The position numbers and the translations under genes were made by a program. From assembly GCA_944388145.1 (NCBI GenBank), contig CALXHQ010000001.1, forward strand, positions 124,001 to 188,000: a stretch of 64,000 nt of DNA, in the 5' to 3' direction. How positions within the stretch are numbered: the first letter of the stretch is position 1; every line of letters starts with the position of its first letter. Origin of the DNA: an uncultured Gemmiger sp. (GTDB taxonomy: Bacteria; Bacillota; Clostridia; Oscillospirales; Ruminococcaceae). Under the pieces are notes generated by a model that was not told the origin of the DNA, searched no databases, and was given only the letters and a program-made list of their open reading frames with translations. This document shows, in pieces, positions 55,145 to 62,622 of this stretch.

Positions 55145-57379
55145 TTAACGATCCTGCTTTTTACGGGATTTGCGGTAAACAATGAGCAGCACGCCTGCCA
55201 GCACGATGATGGCAACACCGCCGATGGTGTACATCATGGTGCCGGTGCCGCCGGTGTGGGGAACCTTGACGTTCTCAAAATCAACATGAACGACATTCTT
55301 ATCGTTTACATTTACGTTGTTCTTGCCAGGGATAACCACTTCCAGCTCTTTATCGCTGCGGATATATCCTTCGGGTGCTTTGGTTTCCTTGATGTAATAA
55401 GTGCCTGCTTTGATGCCGTTGACATAGGCACGACCATTTTCATTAGAAGTCAACGTCTTTTTGCTAGCTTCAATGACTTTGCCTTCTTTGTCCTTCTGGT
55501 ACAGCTCGAATTCAGCACCTTGCAGACCGCTGTTATGCTGTCCACGCTCGAACTTGTGAAGTTCGATTTGGTAAGTATCAACCTCAACGGTATCGTGGCT
55601 GCTCTCCCAATCATGGTCAGTGACAACCCATGCCTCATTGATAAAGGTGCCGTTCGTGACATCCGCACCCAGCGTGGCGTCATATTCAACGATGATCGGA
55701 AGTTTACCAAAATCGGTCGGCTGACCAATATAGTTGGTTTCCTCAATCAAATCCATCTCGTAAAGCTGGATCAGATCAAGAGTAATGGTAAACCCATCCG
55801 CAGTTTGTTTAATCGTATACTCATCGACATTGGTCAGTTCGATATATTCAAACTGTTCGTCTTTGCTTTCTTTGCCGAGCTTTACCACGATGCTGTCCAT
55901 ATTGATGGTCAACGCCGGGTCGATCTTATCGAGGAAAGTCAGCTTGTAAGTTGCGCCTTCAGTCGGCGTACCCAAAGAGAACGGACTGATGTTGACGCTC
56001 GGGTCCTGGACATCATCGCTGGTATCGTATGTGATGTAATCGACCAGGTCTTCCGGCACGTTGGAGGTCAGCTTAAAATGGACTGTATCATCGGCATTAA
56101 CGCTGGTTTCATCCTTCTCTTCGCCATTTTCCACAATCTTTTTTTCCAGGCCGGGCAGGCTGACCTTATCGCTGATGCCAAGCATAAACTCATCGTCTTT
56201 GGAGCCGCCATCGATGTCAGCATAATTGACATCGGCTTTGTCAATTACCCATTTCCCAGTATTCGTGTCCTGGTGAACTTCGTTGATTAAGACCCGGCCA
56301 TCCACATAGCCATGATTGCGGATGAGAAGGCTGTTCTCCACAGTGTTCTCGTTATCATCGGTATCTTTCGGAGGCCATTGCGAAGGCAGCGCAATTTTCA
56401 CACCCGTCAGTTTGATTTCGGATTTCAGGGGTTCATTCGACATTGCTTTGTCATGATCCCAGCGGCAGTGAATGGTCAGCTCATCATAGGTGTTCCCGGT
56501 TTTTTCATCTGTGACATTGTTCGTGATTGTGTAGGCATTATTATCCTGCAAGACGAACATATCGCTTTCCAGCTTAATATTCTCGGGATCCAGGAGTGTA
56601 CTCTCGCTCAGACCCACTTTCTTGTCGAACATGAAATGCAGGTCAACATACGTACTGTCGCTAATTTCCTGTTTATGCGCCTGAAGTACATCCCAGGAAT
56701 TGCTGCCGAAAAGCGCGCTGCCAAGATCGGTCATATCCATGGTAGCATCATAGTTCAGCGTCAAGCCACTTTTGCTTTCGTTCTGAACCTTATAAGTGTC
56801 AATGTTGAACTGTGTCTTTCCCTCGAGCGGCGTACCGTTTTGGCTGACTGTGCGGGTCAGGCTGGCGATGGAGTTGGTGACAATGTCAGGGCGCTCGCCG
56901 GTAGCGCCTCCATCCCAGTGATAAGAAATCGAAATTGTTGTTCCCTCAGGCAAATTATCCGGAACCGTAAATGTTACTGGCCCTTCACCAGGTTTGCCTA
57001 CTACCATGAGAGTGGGATAGTAGGTTTCTGGATCATAATCGCTAGAATCGATGTTTACGCCAGTATATGTAAGTTTATAATAGGTATTATGTTCTTCCCA
57101 GAAAAAAAGCAATGTTTGCTCTGACGGTTGTTCAATCGTTACCTCTTGGCCCGGCACAACATATTCCGGCACTTCTGGCATAACTTCCTGAACTTCTTCA
57201 GGCATTGGATCGCCTTGACCTTCATCTACGCCAGGCACAGTGTTGGAAAAAATGACATCAATAGCGTTGTCCGGTTTTGTCGGTACGCTGTCCTCTGCAA
57301 ATGCTGGCACCGATAAAGCAAACGCCATCATCAATGCCACAAATGCAGAGAATAATCTTTTCATGGGAGTTATACGCAT
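55145..57379 (-). CDS. Backbone (major) pilin, SpaA/isopeptide-forming
   Basis: 744-residue surface protein. Signal peptide about 1-28 (SAFVALMMAFALSVPAFA). Large beta-rich ectodomains follow. The C-terminal SpaA-type domain (about 620-705) has LHKFERGQHNSGLQGAEFELYQK and an E-box YYIKETKAPEGY for intramolecular isopeptide bonds. The sorting signal is VPHTG (706-710), then a helix and a KSRKKQDR tail. The ATG at 57379 is favoured because AAGGAG lies about 10 nt upstream; ATG 57364 has none. Composition is less GC-rich than the neighbours. It lies 33 nt after the adhesin gene. Confidence 0.9.
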   Translation of the reverse strand: MRITPMKRLFSAFVALMMAFALSVPAFAEDSVPTKPDNAIDVIFSNTVPGVDEGQGDPMPEEVQEVMPEVPEYVVPGQEVTIEQPSEQTLLFFWEEHNTYYKLTYTGVNIDSSDYDPETYYPTLMVVGKPGEGPVTFTVPDNLPEGTTISISYHWDGGATGERPDIVTNSIASLTRTVSQNGTPLEGKTQFNIDTYKVQNESKSGLTLNYDATMDMTDLGSALFGSNSWDVLQAHKQEISDSTYVDLHFMFDKKVGLSESTLLDPENIKLESDMFVLQDNNAYTITNNVTDEKTGNTYDELTIHCRWDHDKAMSNEPLKSEIKLTGVKIALPSQWPPKDTDDNENTVENSLLIRNHGYVDGRVLINEVHQDTNTGKWVIDKADVNYADIDGGSKDDEFMLGISDKVSLPGLEKKIVENGEEKDETSVNADDTVHFKLTSNVPEDLVDYITYDTSDDVQDPSVNISPFSLGTPTEGATYKLTFLDKIDPALTINMDSIVVKLGKESKDEQFEYIELTNVDEYTIKQTADGFTITLDLIQLYEMDLIEETNYIGQPTDFGKLPIIVEYDATLGADVTNGTFINEAWVVTDHDWESSHDTVEVDTYQIELHKFERGQHNSGLQGAEFELYQKDKEGKVIEASKKTLTSNENGRAYVNGIKAGTYYIKETKAPEGYIRSDKELEVVIPGKNNVNVNDKNVVHVDFENVKVPHTGGTGTMMYTIGGVAIIVLAGVLLIVYRKSRKKQDR

Positions 57380-57412
57380 GTCAACTACTCTCCTTGGACT
57401 TTTCAGTCTACT

Positions 57413-59068
57413 TTAAAAGTTGTACTCGATTGCGGTTTTGATTAAGCTGGCAGACTGCGTGCCAAGTGTCCAGACCTTATTAGTCAGTGCGCGCATCCAA
57501 GCAGCCCAATCAGATTGGCCCTGCGAAGTCTTGACAACATTCGTAACCGTTACCAGCCCTTCGTCCAAACTGCCGTAAACGTTCTGATAGGAGCACCAGC
57601 AATCCTGAATCTTACCGCTTTCCAGCAGCTTGCCTGCGATGCCGCCGCGGCCGCGGGATTGCAGGCCGAAGGGGCTGACAGTGGAATAGCAGGCGATGAT
57701 GTCCGAATAGCTCAGGCCCGCAATGCCGCCGCCGTTTGCCGTGCCGGTGACGCTGGTATTTTCCACCGAGCAGTACCGGATGGTATTCACGAAAGCAAAG
57801 CCAACCAGGCCGCCGGAGGTGTAACCACTGACCGAACTGTTGGTAACATGCACGTTCTGGATAATGGTGTTCAGGCGGTTGCCCTCGGCGTTGCCATAAA
57901 ACTGACCGGCCAGAACACCGGCGTAACCGCTGAGAACATTGCCGGTGACCGTAATGTTATCCAGGTACAGGTTGGCAATCTTCTGGTTTTCGCCCAGTTC
58001 CGAGAACATACCGGCATAGCTGCCGTTTCTCGTGAATTTTGCATTGGAAATGGTATGGTTCTTGCCATCGAAATTGCCTTCGAACTGAATGGCCTGGTAG
58101 GTCGCGCCGCCCAGATTGATGTCATTTTCCAACACAACAAGTTCGCCCGGGTCAACCTCGGCGGAATTGGCTGCAAAATCCGCAAAATCGTTGGGTGTGG
58201 AAATCCGCAGCTCGGTTGCATTCGGGTCATTCAGGTCCGTCAGGAAAGTATCTTCGTCCGTGGGGGTCAATGCGGATTCAGTCTTGGCGTACAGGGTCAT
58301 GCTTTTGGTCACAGTCGCACCGGTAAAGTTGACCAAGGTGTCCTCCGCAAAGTTGGAATCTTCGTACCAGCCCAGAACCGTGTCATTGCCGGGAATCGTA
58401 ACTTCCGGCAGCGCCGCACCGGCAGGCAGGCGCCAGGTATACACGCCATTGCCGTAGTTGTAATTGACGGTATACATTGTCGAAGCCGGGTCATAGATGA
58501 CCACCTGGGTGTTGGCCGCGTCAAAGTTTGCGAGGATATTCCAGGCATCATTGCCCTGACCGCTGCCGTCCCGCATACTATTAACGCGCACCTTCGCGTT
58601 GGTGTAGTTCATCGCGCTGCCCAACATCTGGATGGTTGCATTGAATCCGGTGTTGAACGCACCATTCCAATGCGTACCATCGGAAGAAGTAAGATCAATG
58701 CTGTAGGCGGGGCTGTTAAAGTTCACATCAATACTGCCGGGATAAGAGGCCGTATCAATCGCGAAACGCAGCGAGGCCGTATTGTTGCTGGCCGCATAGG
58801 TGTACAGCTCGCCAGATGCAGGCTGGCCCTGCACTGCTTCAAAAGCAACAGGTTCGCTCGTTGTCAGGCTGAAAGTTTTGCCGGCCAGCTGTGTTGTGCT
58901 GGGCAGTTCGATGTACAGGTTGCCGTTCAAGTCAACCTCTGCCGTGCTGCCCGCAATATTGGCCCCGGCAATGGCCGGTGCACCCGGCGTGGCGGCCAAT
59001 GCGCCGACCGGAAGCATGCACACACACATGGCACCTGCCACAAGTGCTGATACGATTTTCTTTTTCAT
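57413..59068 (-). CDS. Secreted GLUG-repeat adhesin, likely pilus-associated
   Basis: 551-residue exported protein and first gene of the pilus operon. Signal peptide about 1-25 (VPVG-like end, ALAA cleavage). A beta-rich N-terminal region comes first, then an InlB-type repeat (about 195-265; PEVTIPGNDTVLGWYEDSNF). A GLUG-like beta-helix follows (about 330-520; GYAGVLAGQFYGN, SGGLVGFAFVN, NGGGIAGLSYSD, RGGIAGKL) with scattered Cys. The C-terminus AIEYNF has no LPXTG, helix or basic tail, so sortase anchoring is not evident; it may be a tip protein held otherwise. ATG 59068 with AAAGGAG upstream. Expression should depend on the invertible promoter. Confidence 0.8.
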   Translation of the reverse strand: MKKKIVSALVAGAMCVCMLPVGALAATPGAPAIAGANIAGSTAEVDLNGNLYIELPSTTQLAGKTFSLTTSEPVAFEAVQGQPASGELYTYAASNNTASLRFAIDTASYPGSIDVNFNSPAYSIDLTSSDGTHWNGAFNTGFNATIQMLGSAMNYTNAKVRVNSMRDGSGQGNDAWNILANFDAANTQVVIYDPASTMYTVNYNYGNGVYTWRLPAGAALPEVTIPGNDTVLGWYEDSNFAEDTLVNFTGATVTKSMTLYAKTESALTPTDEDTFLTDLNDPNATELRISTPNDFADFAANSAEVDPGELVVLENDINLGGATYQAIQFEGNFDGKNHTISNAKFTRNGSYAGMFSELGENQKIANLYLDNITVTGNVLSGYAGVLAGQFYGNAEGNRLNTIIQNVHVTNSSVSGYTSGGLVGFAFVNTIRYCSVENTSVTGTANGGGIAGLSYSDIIACYSTVSPFGLQSRGRGGIAGKLLESGKIQDCWCSYQNVYGSLDEGLVTVTNVVKTSQGQSDWAAWMRALTNKVWTLGTQSASLIKTAIEYNF

Positions 59069-59200
59069 ACTGTGGTTGCTCCTTTCCTCGTTTTGCTTGT
59101 CGTTTGTTGAATGCCGCAATCTGTGGAACCGCTGCGGCTGCCACCGCCTCCCCTCCTGCAAGCGCGGCGCTTCCTGTCGGCTTCGCCCGAAACACGCCGT

Positions 59201-59227
59201 TTTGACAGAAACATGATTCTGTCACCA
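59201..59227 (+). repeat. Left inverted repeat (recombinase site) of the switch
   Basis: 27 bp, perfectly inverted at 59484-59510. Internally it has arms TGACAGAA and TTCTGTCA around the 6-bp centre ACATGA, the layout of a tyrosine-recombinase core site. The asymmetric centre sets the orientation. Confidence 0.92.
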
Positions 59228-59296
59228 AGTAACGCTAGTCAGGGCGATTTTTCCTGTCTCAAACTTAACTTTGGCAAAAAAGGGTAAAGGAAATAT

Positions 59297-59334
59297 GTTG
59301 GGCAGCACTGACCATTTGTGCCCAACAGTTTTTT
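59297..59334 (+). terminator. Terminator inside the invertible element
   Basis: 8-bp perfect stem (59297-59304 with 59319-59326) followed by AG and six T residues on the plus strand. In the flipped state it would read minus and lie between the recombinase gene and the promoter, stopping recombinase read-through. Confidence 0.75.
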
Positions 59335-59379
59335 CATGTTCTTTTTTTTGGCAATTCTGCTTGCTTTTAACTTATGTTA

Positions 59380-59408
59380 TTGAAATGTTCCGAGAATTGT
59401 GCTAAGAT
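59380..59408 (+). promoter_or_regulatory. Promoter inside the invertible element, facing away from pilus genes
   Basis: TTGAAA (59380-59385), 17-base spacer, TAAGAT (59403-59408) preceded by TGC (extended -10). It points toward the recombinase 3' end in this orientation. No comparable promoter was found on the minus strand of the segment or between it and the adhesin. Confidence 0.7.
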
Positions 59409-59483
59409 ATGACTGTTTTTTAGAGAACTTATCTCTGAAAATGAAAGCAAATGTCTCGGAACAGGGTTCTGCGTTACTATGTA

Positions 59484-59510
59484 TGGTGACAGAATCATGT
59501 TTCTGTCAAA
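59484..59510 (-). repeat. Right inverted repeat (recombinase site) of the switch
   Basis: Exact reverse complement of 59201-59227 over 27 bp. It ends 10 bp before the recombinase stop codon. Confidence 0.92.
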
Positions 59511-59520
59511 TTCGTAAAAT

Positions 59521-60366
59521 TTACAGCAAAAGGTGCATTTGGTTGAGCATCCGTTCGTGCTCTGCACCGGATTCCATGATATAAATTCGCGTTGTCTCGA
59601 TGCTGGAATGGCCTAGCAGGTCCGCCAGCTTCGAGATATTTTTTTCGATATTATAAAATGTCCGGGCAAACAGGTGGCGCAGGTTGTGGGGGAACACCTT
59701 GCGCCAGGCCACATTGGCGCGCCCGCACAGCGATTTCAGCAGCTTCCACACCGTGCCGCGGCACAACGGCTTGCCGCCCCGGCCCAAAAATACCGGTCCG
59801 GCATGGATACGCTGCCGCTGGCACCACCGTTGCAGCCGGTGGCAGAGCTCGGCGGGCAGCAGGATCTCCCGGCATTTTCCCTTGCAGCGGATACTTGCCT
59901 TGCGGCGGCGGACGGCCTCGGCAGTGATGAACTGCAATTCGGACACCCGGATACCGGTGGAACAGATGGTTTCCAGCAAAAGCTGGGTGCGCTTGCTGCC
60001 GGCGGCGCGGGCGGCGTTCAGCAGGCGGAAATACTCGGCGCGGGTAAGCTCCCGGCCCGGGTCGGCAAAAATGCGCCGCTGGCGCTTTAAGGGCTTGGCC
60101 TTGCCCGCCGGGTTATCGATGCTCTCCTGGTAGTCGTTGACGGCGGCCAGCAGCGAATTGACCGTGGAAGGCGTGTAGCCCTTGGCGGTCAGGCTGTCCC
60201 GCCAGGCGGCGACGGTCTCACGGTCGGGCTTTTTGCCGGCCCCGGTGTCGGCAAAAAAGCGGGCCAGGGCTTTGGTGTACTTCTGGATGGTGGCGGGGCT
60301 GTACTCCCGGTGGGTCAGCCAAACGCAATAATCTTGCAGCGCGGTTTGCGGGATTGTTTGCAACAT
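59521..60366 (-). CDS. Tyrosine recombinase (predicted promoter invertase)
   Basis: 281-residue site-specific recombinase. The SAM-like core-binding domain is about residues 8-85 and the catalytic domain about 105-281. All active-site residues are visible: Arg140 (TGIRVSEL), Lys162 or 164 (CKGKC), His227 and Arg230 (PHNLRHLF), His253 (LGHSS), Tyr262 (RIYIM). ATG 60366 with AAAGGAG upstream is preferred over a longer frame. It lacks the size and partners of a phage integrase (no excisionase nearby). Its position beside matching inverted repeats argues for a local FimB/XerC-like invertase. Confidence 0.9.
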   Translation of the reverse strand: MLQTIPQTALQDYCVWLTHREYSPATIQKYTKALARFFADTGAGKKPDRETVAAWRDSLTAKGYTPSTVNSLLAAVNDYQESIDNPAGKAKPLKRQRRIFADPGRELTRAEYFRLLNAARAAGSKRTQLLLETICSTGIRVSELQFITAEAVRRRKASIRCKGKCREILLPAELCHRLQRWCQRQRIHAGPVFLGRGGKPLCRGTVWKLLKSLCGRANVAWRKVFPHNLRHLFARTFYNIEKNISKLADLLGHSSIETTRIYIMESGAEHERMLNQMHLLL

Positions 60367-60603
60367 GGAAGCTCCTTTCTGATAAGGGATACACGTTGCT
60401 ACTATTATGCCGCAGATCTTGCCGGTTTTGCGCTGCATTGCCGAATGCCCCTTGCCGTCATGTCCTGTGGGGGTAAACGGTCCGGACATTTTGACGCCAC
60501 CCTTTTATGGGGCAGCAACAATTCAAAGCCCCGTAAGATTCGCCCCGGTGTCTATGGACTGGGCACGGCTCCCCCTATGCACCTTTTTCTAAACGCAAGG
60601 GCC
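60367..60603. other. Spacer upstream of recombinase gene
   Basis: No gene supported. A CATAAT element on the minus strand about 40 nt from the recombinase ATG could be a weak -10, but no matching -35 is convincing. Confidence 0.4.
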
Positions 60604-60645
60604 ACCTGCCGCAAAGATTTCTGCTCTGCGGCAGGTAGCCTTTTT
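60604..60645 (+). terminator. Hairpin-terminator before XRE gene
   Basis: 10-bp stem (60604-60613 with 60627-60636) then AGCC and TTTTT. Homologous in position to the uvrA terminator. It could stop plus-strand transcripts from the switch promoter after they cross the recombinase gene. Confidence 0.65.
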
Positions 60646-60689
60646 AACCGGCGGTTGAAAAAATTGACATCCGTGCAACAACGGCTCCA

Positions 60690-60719
60690 TTGTACGGCGG
60701 GCGGAGGCGGTGGTATGAT
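60690..60719 (+). promoter_or_regulatory. Promoter of the XRE regulator
   Basis: TTGTAC (60690-60695), 18-base spacer, TATGAT (60714-60719) with TGG just upstream (extended -10). The element is conserved in the truncated copy at 52103-52108. Confidence 0.55.
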
Positions 60720-60800
60720 AAAGGCAACGGAAGCAAGCACGGCCGTGGAGCACATCCGATGTCCATCACAGCACTTTTGTGTGAAAGCGAGGTTTTTTCG

Positions 60801-61874
60801 ATGCCAATGAGTAAAGCCATCCGCAGCCGCCGGGTTGCGCTGGGCCTGACCCAGGAACAGCTGGCCGATGCTTTGGGCGTGACTGCCGCCGCGGTGAGCA
60901 AATGGGAGAATGACCTCTCCCTGCCAGACATGGCCCTGCTGCCGGTGCTGGCCCGCCTGCTGGAGACCGACCCCAACACCCTGCTGGGTTTTGCCGCCGA
61001 CCCCACCCGCAGCGAGATTGCCGAAATCCTGAACCGGCTGTGCGATGCCAACCGGCAGGGCGGTTTTGACGCCGCCCTTGCCCTGGCCCGGCGTAAACTG
61101 CGGGAATACCCATCCAGCGGCCTGCTGGCAATAAACGTTGCCACCGTGCTGGACGGGCTGTGCGCATCCGACCCGGAACTGCGCGGCCGGATGCAGCCGG
61201 AAATTTTGTCCCTGTACGAGAAAACCGCCGCCAGCCCGGACGAAACAGTGGCTCGGCAGGCCAAAACCATGTTGGTACTGCGCTACCGGGATGCCGGGCG
61301 CTACACCGAGGCACAGGCGCTTTTGTCCGAACTGCCCGGGCCGGGGATGCCCGGCAAGGAGCAGATGCAGGCCGACCTGTATTGCAGCCAGGGCCAGTGG
61401 GCCGAAGCCGGGCGGGTCACCGAGAGCTGGCTGCTGATGTCCGTCGCGGCGCTGGTGCAAGCACTGACCACGCTGGTGGAGGTGGCCGCCGCCGAGCACC
61501 GCCGGGAAGATGCCGCCGTCCTGGCCCGCAAAGGCCGCCAGATGCTGGAACTTCTGGGATATCCACCCTATTTGGGCATTCATCTGGAACTGCTTGCCGC
61601 CCTGAAGTGCCGGGACAAAAAGCAGGCCATGGAGCTGTTTCGGCAGTTGTCCGACGCCGCCCGGCAGCCGGTTTCAGCGCCGGTCATGCGCCCATTCTTC
61701 TGCCATCTGCCGGAAAAGCCGGACGGCGGCCAGCAGGCAGCGGAAGTCTACCGGAAACTGTTTGCCCTGCTGATCTGCCGGTCGGACACCGACCCGGATA
61801 TGGCGTTTTTGCAGGACGACCCGACATTTGCTGATTGGCTGGCCGGGGTAAAAGCAGAGTTTGCCGCCGACTGA
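60801..61874 (+). CDS. XRE regulator with helical-repeat sensor body
   Basis: 357-residue protein. The N-terminal XRE helix-turn-helix (about 6-62; LGLTQEQLADALGVTAAAVSKW) is followed by roughly 290 residues of Ala/Leu-rich helices that look like tetratricopeptide-type repeats (FDAALALARRKLREYP, ARQAKTMLVLRYRDAGRYTEA). This layout is typical of peptide- or partner-sensing regulators. ATG 60801 with GCGAGG 8 nt upstream; Met60807 is also possible. It is next to the pilus switch and so a candidate regulator of it, but this is positional inference only. Confidence 0.82.
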   Translation: MPMSKAIRSRRVALGLTQEQLADALGVTAAAVSKWENDLSLPDMALLPVLARLLETDPNTLLGFAADPTRSEIAEILNRLCDANRQGGFDAALALARRKLREYPSSGLLAINVATVLDGLCASDPELRGRMQPEILSLYEKTAASPDETVARQAKTMLVLRYRDAGRYTEAQALLSELPGPGMPGKEQMQADLYCSQGQWAEAGRVTESWLLMSVAALVQALTTLVEVAAAEHRREDAAVLARKGRQMLELLGYPPYLGIHLELLAALKCRDKKQAMELFRQLSDAARQPVSAPVMRPFFCHLPEKPDGGQQAAEVYRKLFALLICRSDTDPDMAFLQDDPTFADWLAGVKAEFAAD

Positions 61875-62065
61875 GGGGCTGCCGGGTGACTGTCCCCTGC
61901 CCTGACCGGGCGCAAGGGCCGGCGGACAATCGGCTTTTGTCCCCCTTTGTTCCGTTTGCTTTGCGGGGATGGACCAGGGCATACCGGCACAGCACTTCCC
62001 GTTGATGTGTCCGTCCGCCCCACGCAGCAAGGCCGACAGCTCACCGTTTCAAACCCATACAAGTC

Positions 62066-62110
62066 AAAAACCGGCAGGCACCTGCAAAGAGCAGGTACCT
62101 GCCGGTTTTT
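62066..62110 (-). terminator. Terminator after fabZ
   Basis: 13-bp perfect stem (62066-62078 with 62098-62110) with a second small hairpin (CCTGC/GCAGG) in the loop. It is followed by a T-run on the minus strand and could also act on the plus strand for the XRE gene. Confidence 0.82.
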
Positions 62111-62126
62111 ATGGCAAGGATTGTAT

Positions 62127-62618
62127 TTACTTGGCTTCGCTGTCCGCGTCCACCAGGGCGAAGGTCAGCTCGGCCTGGGCGGCCAGTTTGCCGTCCACAT
62201 AGGCATGGCCCATACCAAAGCCCACAGGGCCTACACGGCGGATGATCTCACACTGGAGTTCCAGCACATCGCCGGGGGTGACCTGGTGCTTGAAGCGGGC
62301 ATTTTTAATGCCGCCGAACAGTGCCAGCTTGCCCTTGTTCTCAGGCTGGCACATGAGGGCGACGCCGCCCACCTGCGCCATAGCCTCCAGGATCAGCACG
62401 CCGGGCATGACCTTGCGGCCGGGAAAATGGCCGCAGAAGAAAGCCTCGTTGCCGCTGACGCATTTGCGGCCCATGGCCCACTGGCCCGGCTCCATGTCCA
62501 GAATACGGTCCACCAGGGCAAAAGGATAGCGGTGGGGCAGGATGCCGGCGATCTGGTCACAGGTCAGGGTGACAGCGTTCTCCCGCGGGGCTGCGGGGAT
62601 CTTGGATTCAACCGCCAT
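62127..62618 (-). CDS. fabZ: 3-hydroxyacyl-ACP dehydratase FabZ
   Basis: Dehydrates 3-hydroxyacyl-ACP in type II fatty-acid elongation. The 163-residue hot-dog-fold protein has LPHRYPFALVDRI near the N-terminus, GHFPGRKVMPGVLILEAMAQ with the catalytic His and Glu, and FGGIKNARFKHQVTPGD. ATG 62618 lies 4 nt after the fabF stop, so the two are translated together. The extra N-terminal 20 residues are slightly longer than usual. Confidence 0.95.
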   Translation of the reverse strand: MAVESKIPAAPRENAVTLTCDQIAGILPHRYPFALVDRILDMEPGQWAMGRKCVSGNEAFFCGHFPGRKVMPGVLILEAMAQVGGVALMCQPENKGKLALFGGIKNARFKHQVTPGDVLELQCEIIRRVGPVGFGMGHAYVDGKLAAQAELTFALVDADSEAK

Positions 62619-62622
62619 GATC

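Larger units (their letters stand above)
59201..59510. mobile_element. Predicted invertible promoter element (phase switch)
   Basis: 310-bp segment bounded by perfect 27-bp inverted repeats. It holds no gene but carries a promoter (59380-59408) and a terminator (59297-59334), both reading plus. AGTAACGC is also present just inside each repeat, offset by 5 bp. The right end is 10 bp from the stop of a tyrosine recombinase gene; the left end is 132 bp from the adhesin ATG. AT-rich. Inversion would turn the promoter toward the pilus operon. Confidence 0.88.
60604..60915 (+). repeat. Complete copy of the XRE-module direct repeat
   Basis: Direct-orientation counterpart of 51992-52300 (hairpin, promoter, leader and N-terminal coding region). 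Between the two copies lies the 8.3-kb pilus and recombinase island. Confidence 0.85.

Noticed and set aside
59521-60366. Recombinase as a phage or ICE integrase
   Set aside because: There are no excisionase, relaxase, replication or phage genes nearby, and matching inverted repeats lie directly beside it. A local invertase fits better.
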